Below are positions 63,077 through 64,000 of a stretch of DNA of 64,000 bases, piece after piece. Origin of the DNA: Bathymodiolus brooksi (lineage: Eukaryota; Mollusca; Bivalvia; Mytilida; Modiolidae); the NCBI GenBank assembly GCA_963680875.1, contig OY804580.1:110611534-110675533 (forward strand). The letters run 5' to 3'. Within the stretch, counting starts at the first letter, position 1, and each line of letters begins with the position of its first letter. The translations under genes were made by a program, and so were the position numbers. The notes under the pieces were generated by a model. The model saw nothing but the letters and a program-made list of their open reading frames with translations, did not search any database and was not told where the DNA came from.

Positions 63077-64000
63077 GTAAGTAATCCTCAATATAAGGAG
63101 CTTTATTGGTAGTGTAAACATTTGACCTTTAATCCCAATGCAAATAAACGTCAAGAGAATACTGAAGGGGCAATAAAAAATGGACAAGCCAGAGAAACTG
63201 GCAACATAGGGTACACAAGACGAAGAAAAACACAACACAATATGTGTTGGACACCACTATATGCAAGCAAACACACAACTGGAGGTAAAGACGAACCGAA
63301 CATCATTTCTATGCGGAAATCGTAACGGACATCACAACACGGAACTCAGAACGTAAAGACACGTAATAGATATTGTTAATTATTTTACAATAGACACAAA
63401 TTTATTCAAGAAGGCTTTTTCTCAGACATATTTTCTATAATTATAGAAGAAATGAAAATGATTGATTTCCAATGTTAATTAAGGTAAAAAATAAAAAGAT
63501 ACCTACATATATTTGTTCCTAAAAATGAATGTTTTGTCCCTGTTCTGTATATCAAGAGATAAGTGGTTTATTTTATGAAATTGGTAAAGACATACACAAA
63601 GAGATAAAGAGAGAGATGCAAGATTGTAAAATCTGAAACACCAGAGGATAAGATTTAAATCGTATCTGACGAGGCTTACAGATGTTATGATCTTGCACCT
63701 TTCAGTGTTTGTACTCTTTTTCTCACCCTTTTCTATTTGTCAATGTTTGTTTACTTTTTGTAAATGAAAAATTACCTCCCTTTGACCAGTAGTTCTGGAA
63801 AATGCGAAATGTGGGTCAAATAAATTTTCATAGGTATTTATCGCTGATGTAGTAGCATTTAAGGGTAGGTCTAATTAATTTTTATGAAATCCATTTAAAA
63901 TACCGCCAAGATATCGATAAAGCGAAAATTTAAATTTGTGGGAAAATGCTTGTGTAGCTTGTCTTACCCAGGAACCTGGGTAAGATAGAAATATATATTT
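63077..64000 (+). other. start of intron 14, nothing recognised
   Basis: No exon continuing helix 2 and the zipper was found before 64000, so the next exon lies outside. Short frames near 63122-63325 and 63550-63640 have no fitting acceptor, phase or family motif. Confidence 0.5.

Noticed and set aside
63541..63640. Next Mondo exon (zipper)
   Set aside because: The open stretch reads EIGKDIHKEIKREMQDCK, but no acceptor fits the required phase, and it lacks the expected T-x-EYI start and heptad leucines.

Overview
The window looks like nuclear DNA of a mollusc, most likely a bivalve and possibly mussel-like. The reasons are GT-AG introns, AT-rich intergenic DNA, tRNA-derived SINEs, worn LINE fragments, and dispersed repeats that I recognise from memory as common in bivalve genomes. 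The taxon is an inference; no search was run. By my estimate about half of the 64 kb is tandem repeat.

Layout. Positions 1-19017 are one 50-bp satellite array (about 380 monomers) that continues past the left edge and has higher-order structure. From 19018 to 30734 is gene-poor DNA with a SINE, LINE fragments, a 62-bp array (23313-24054), a 52-bp array (25146-26352) and dispersed repeats. From 30735 to the right edge runs one gene on the + strand, read here as 14 coding exons with consistent phases (681 codons plus one base). It encodes a MondoA/ChREBP-type (MLXIP/MLXIPL) glucose-responsive bHLH-ZIP transcription factor. The Mondo conserved regions are in exons 1-6, a Gln/Asn-rich and Ser/Thr-rich middle is in exons 7-12, and the basic region plus helix-loop-helix is in exons 13-14. 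The leucine zipper and C-terminal cytoplasmic-localisation domain lie beyond 64000.

Intron 8 of this gene (42358-56766, 14.4 kb) holds two large satellites, a 36-bp array of about 8.1 kb and a 55-bp array of about 2.1 kb, with DNA transposon-like elements beside them. Smaller minisatellites (77, 82, 60, 39, 35, 56 and about 30 bp) sit in other introns, and several contain or abut splice sites. Only one protein-coding gene can be supported. Everything else is repeat, mobile-element debris or unassigned intron and intergenic DNA.

The most interesting signals are: (1) tandem arrays whose likely source sequence is visible in the same window, namely the 62-bp array against a single-copy relative at 32450-32610, and the 55-bp array starting at the telomere-like tail of a SINE; (2) tandem duplications that copy the Mondo gene's own splice sites (exon 4 donor three times, exon 5 donor twice, exon 13 acceptor twice); (3) a possible alternative terminal exon that would make a Mondo protein without its DNA-binding domain; (4) ordered marker variants that record the history of the 50-bp satellite.
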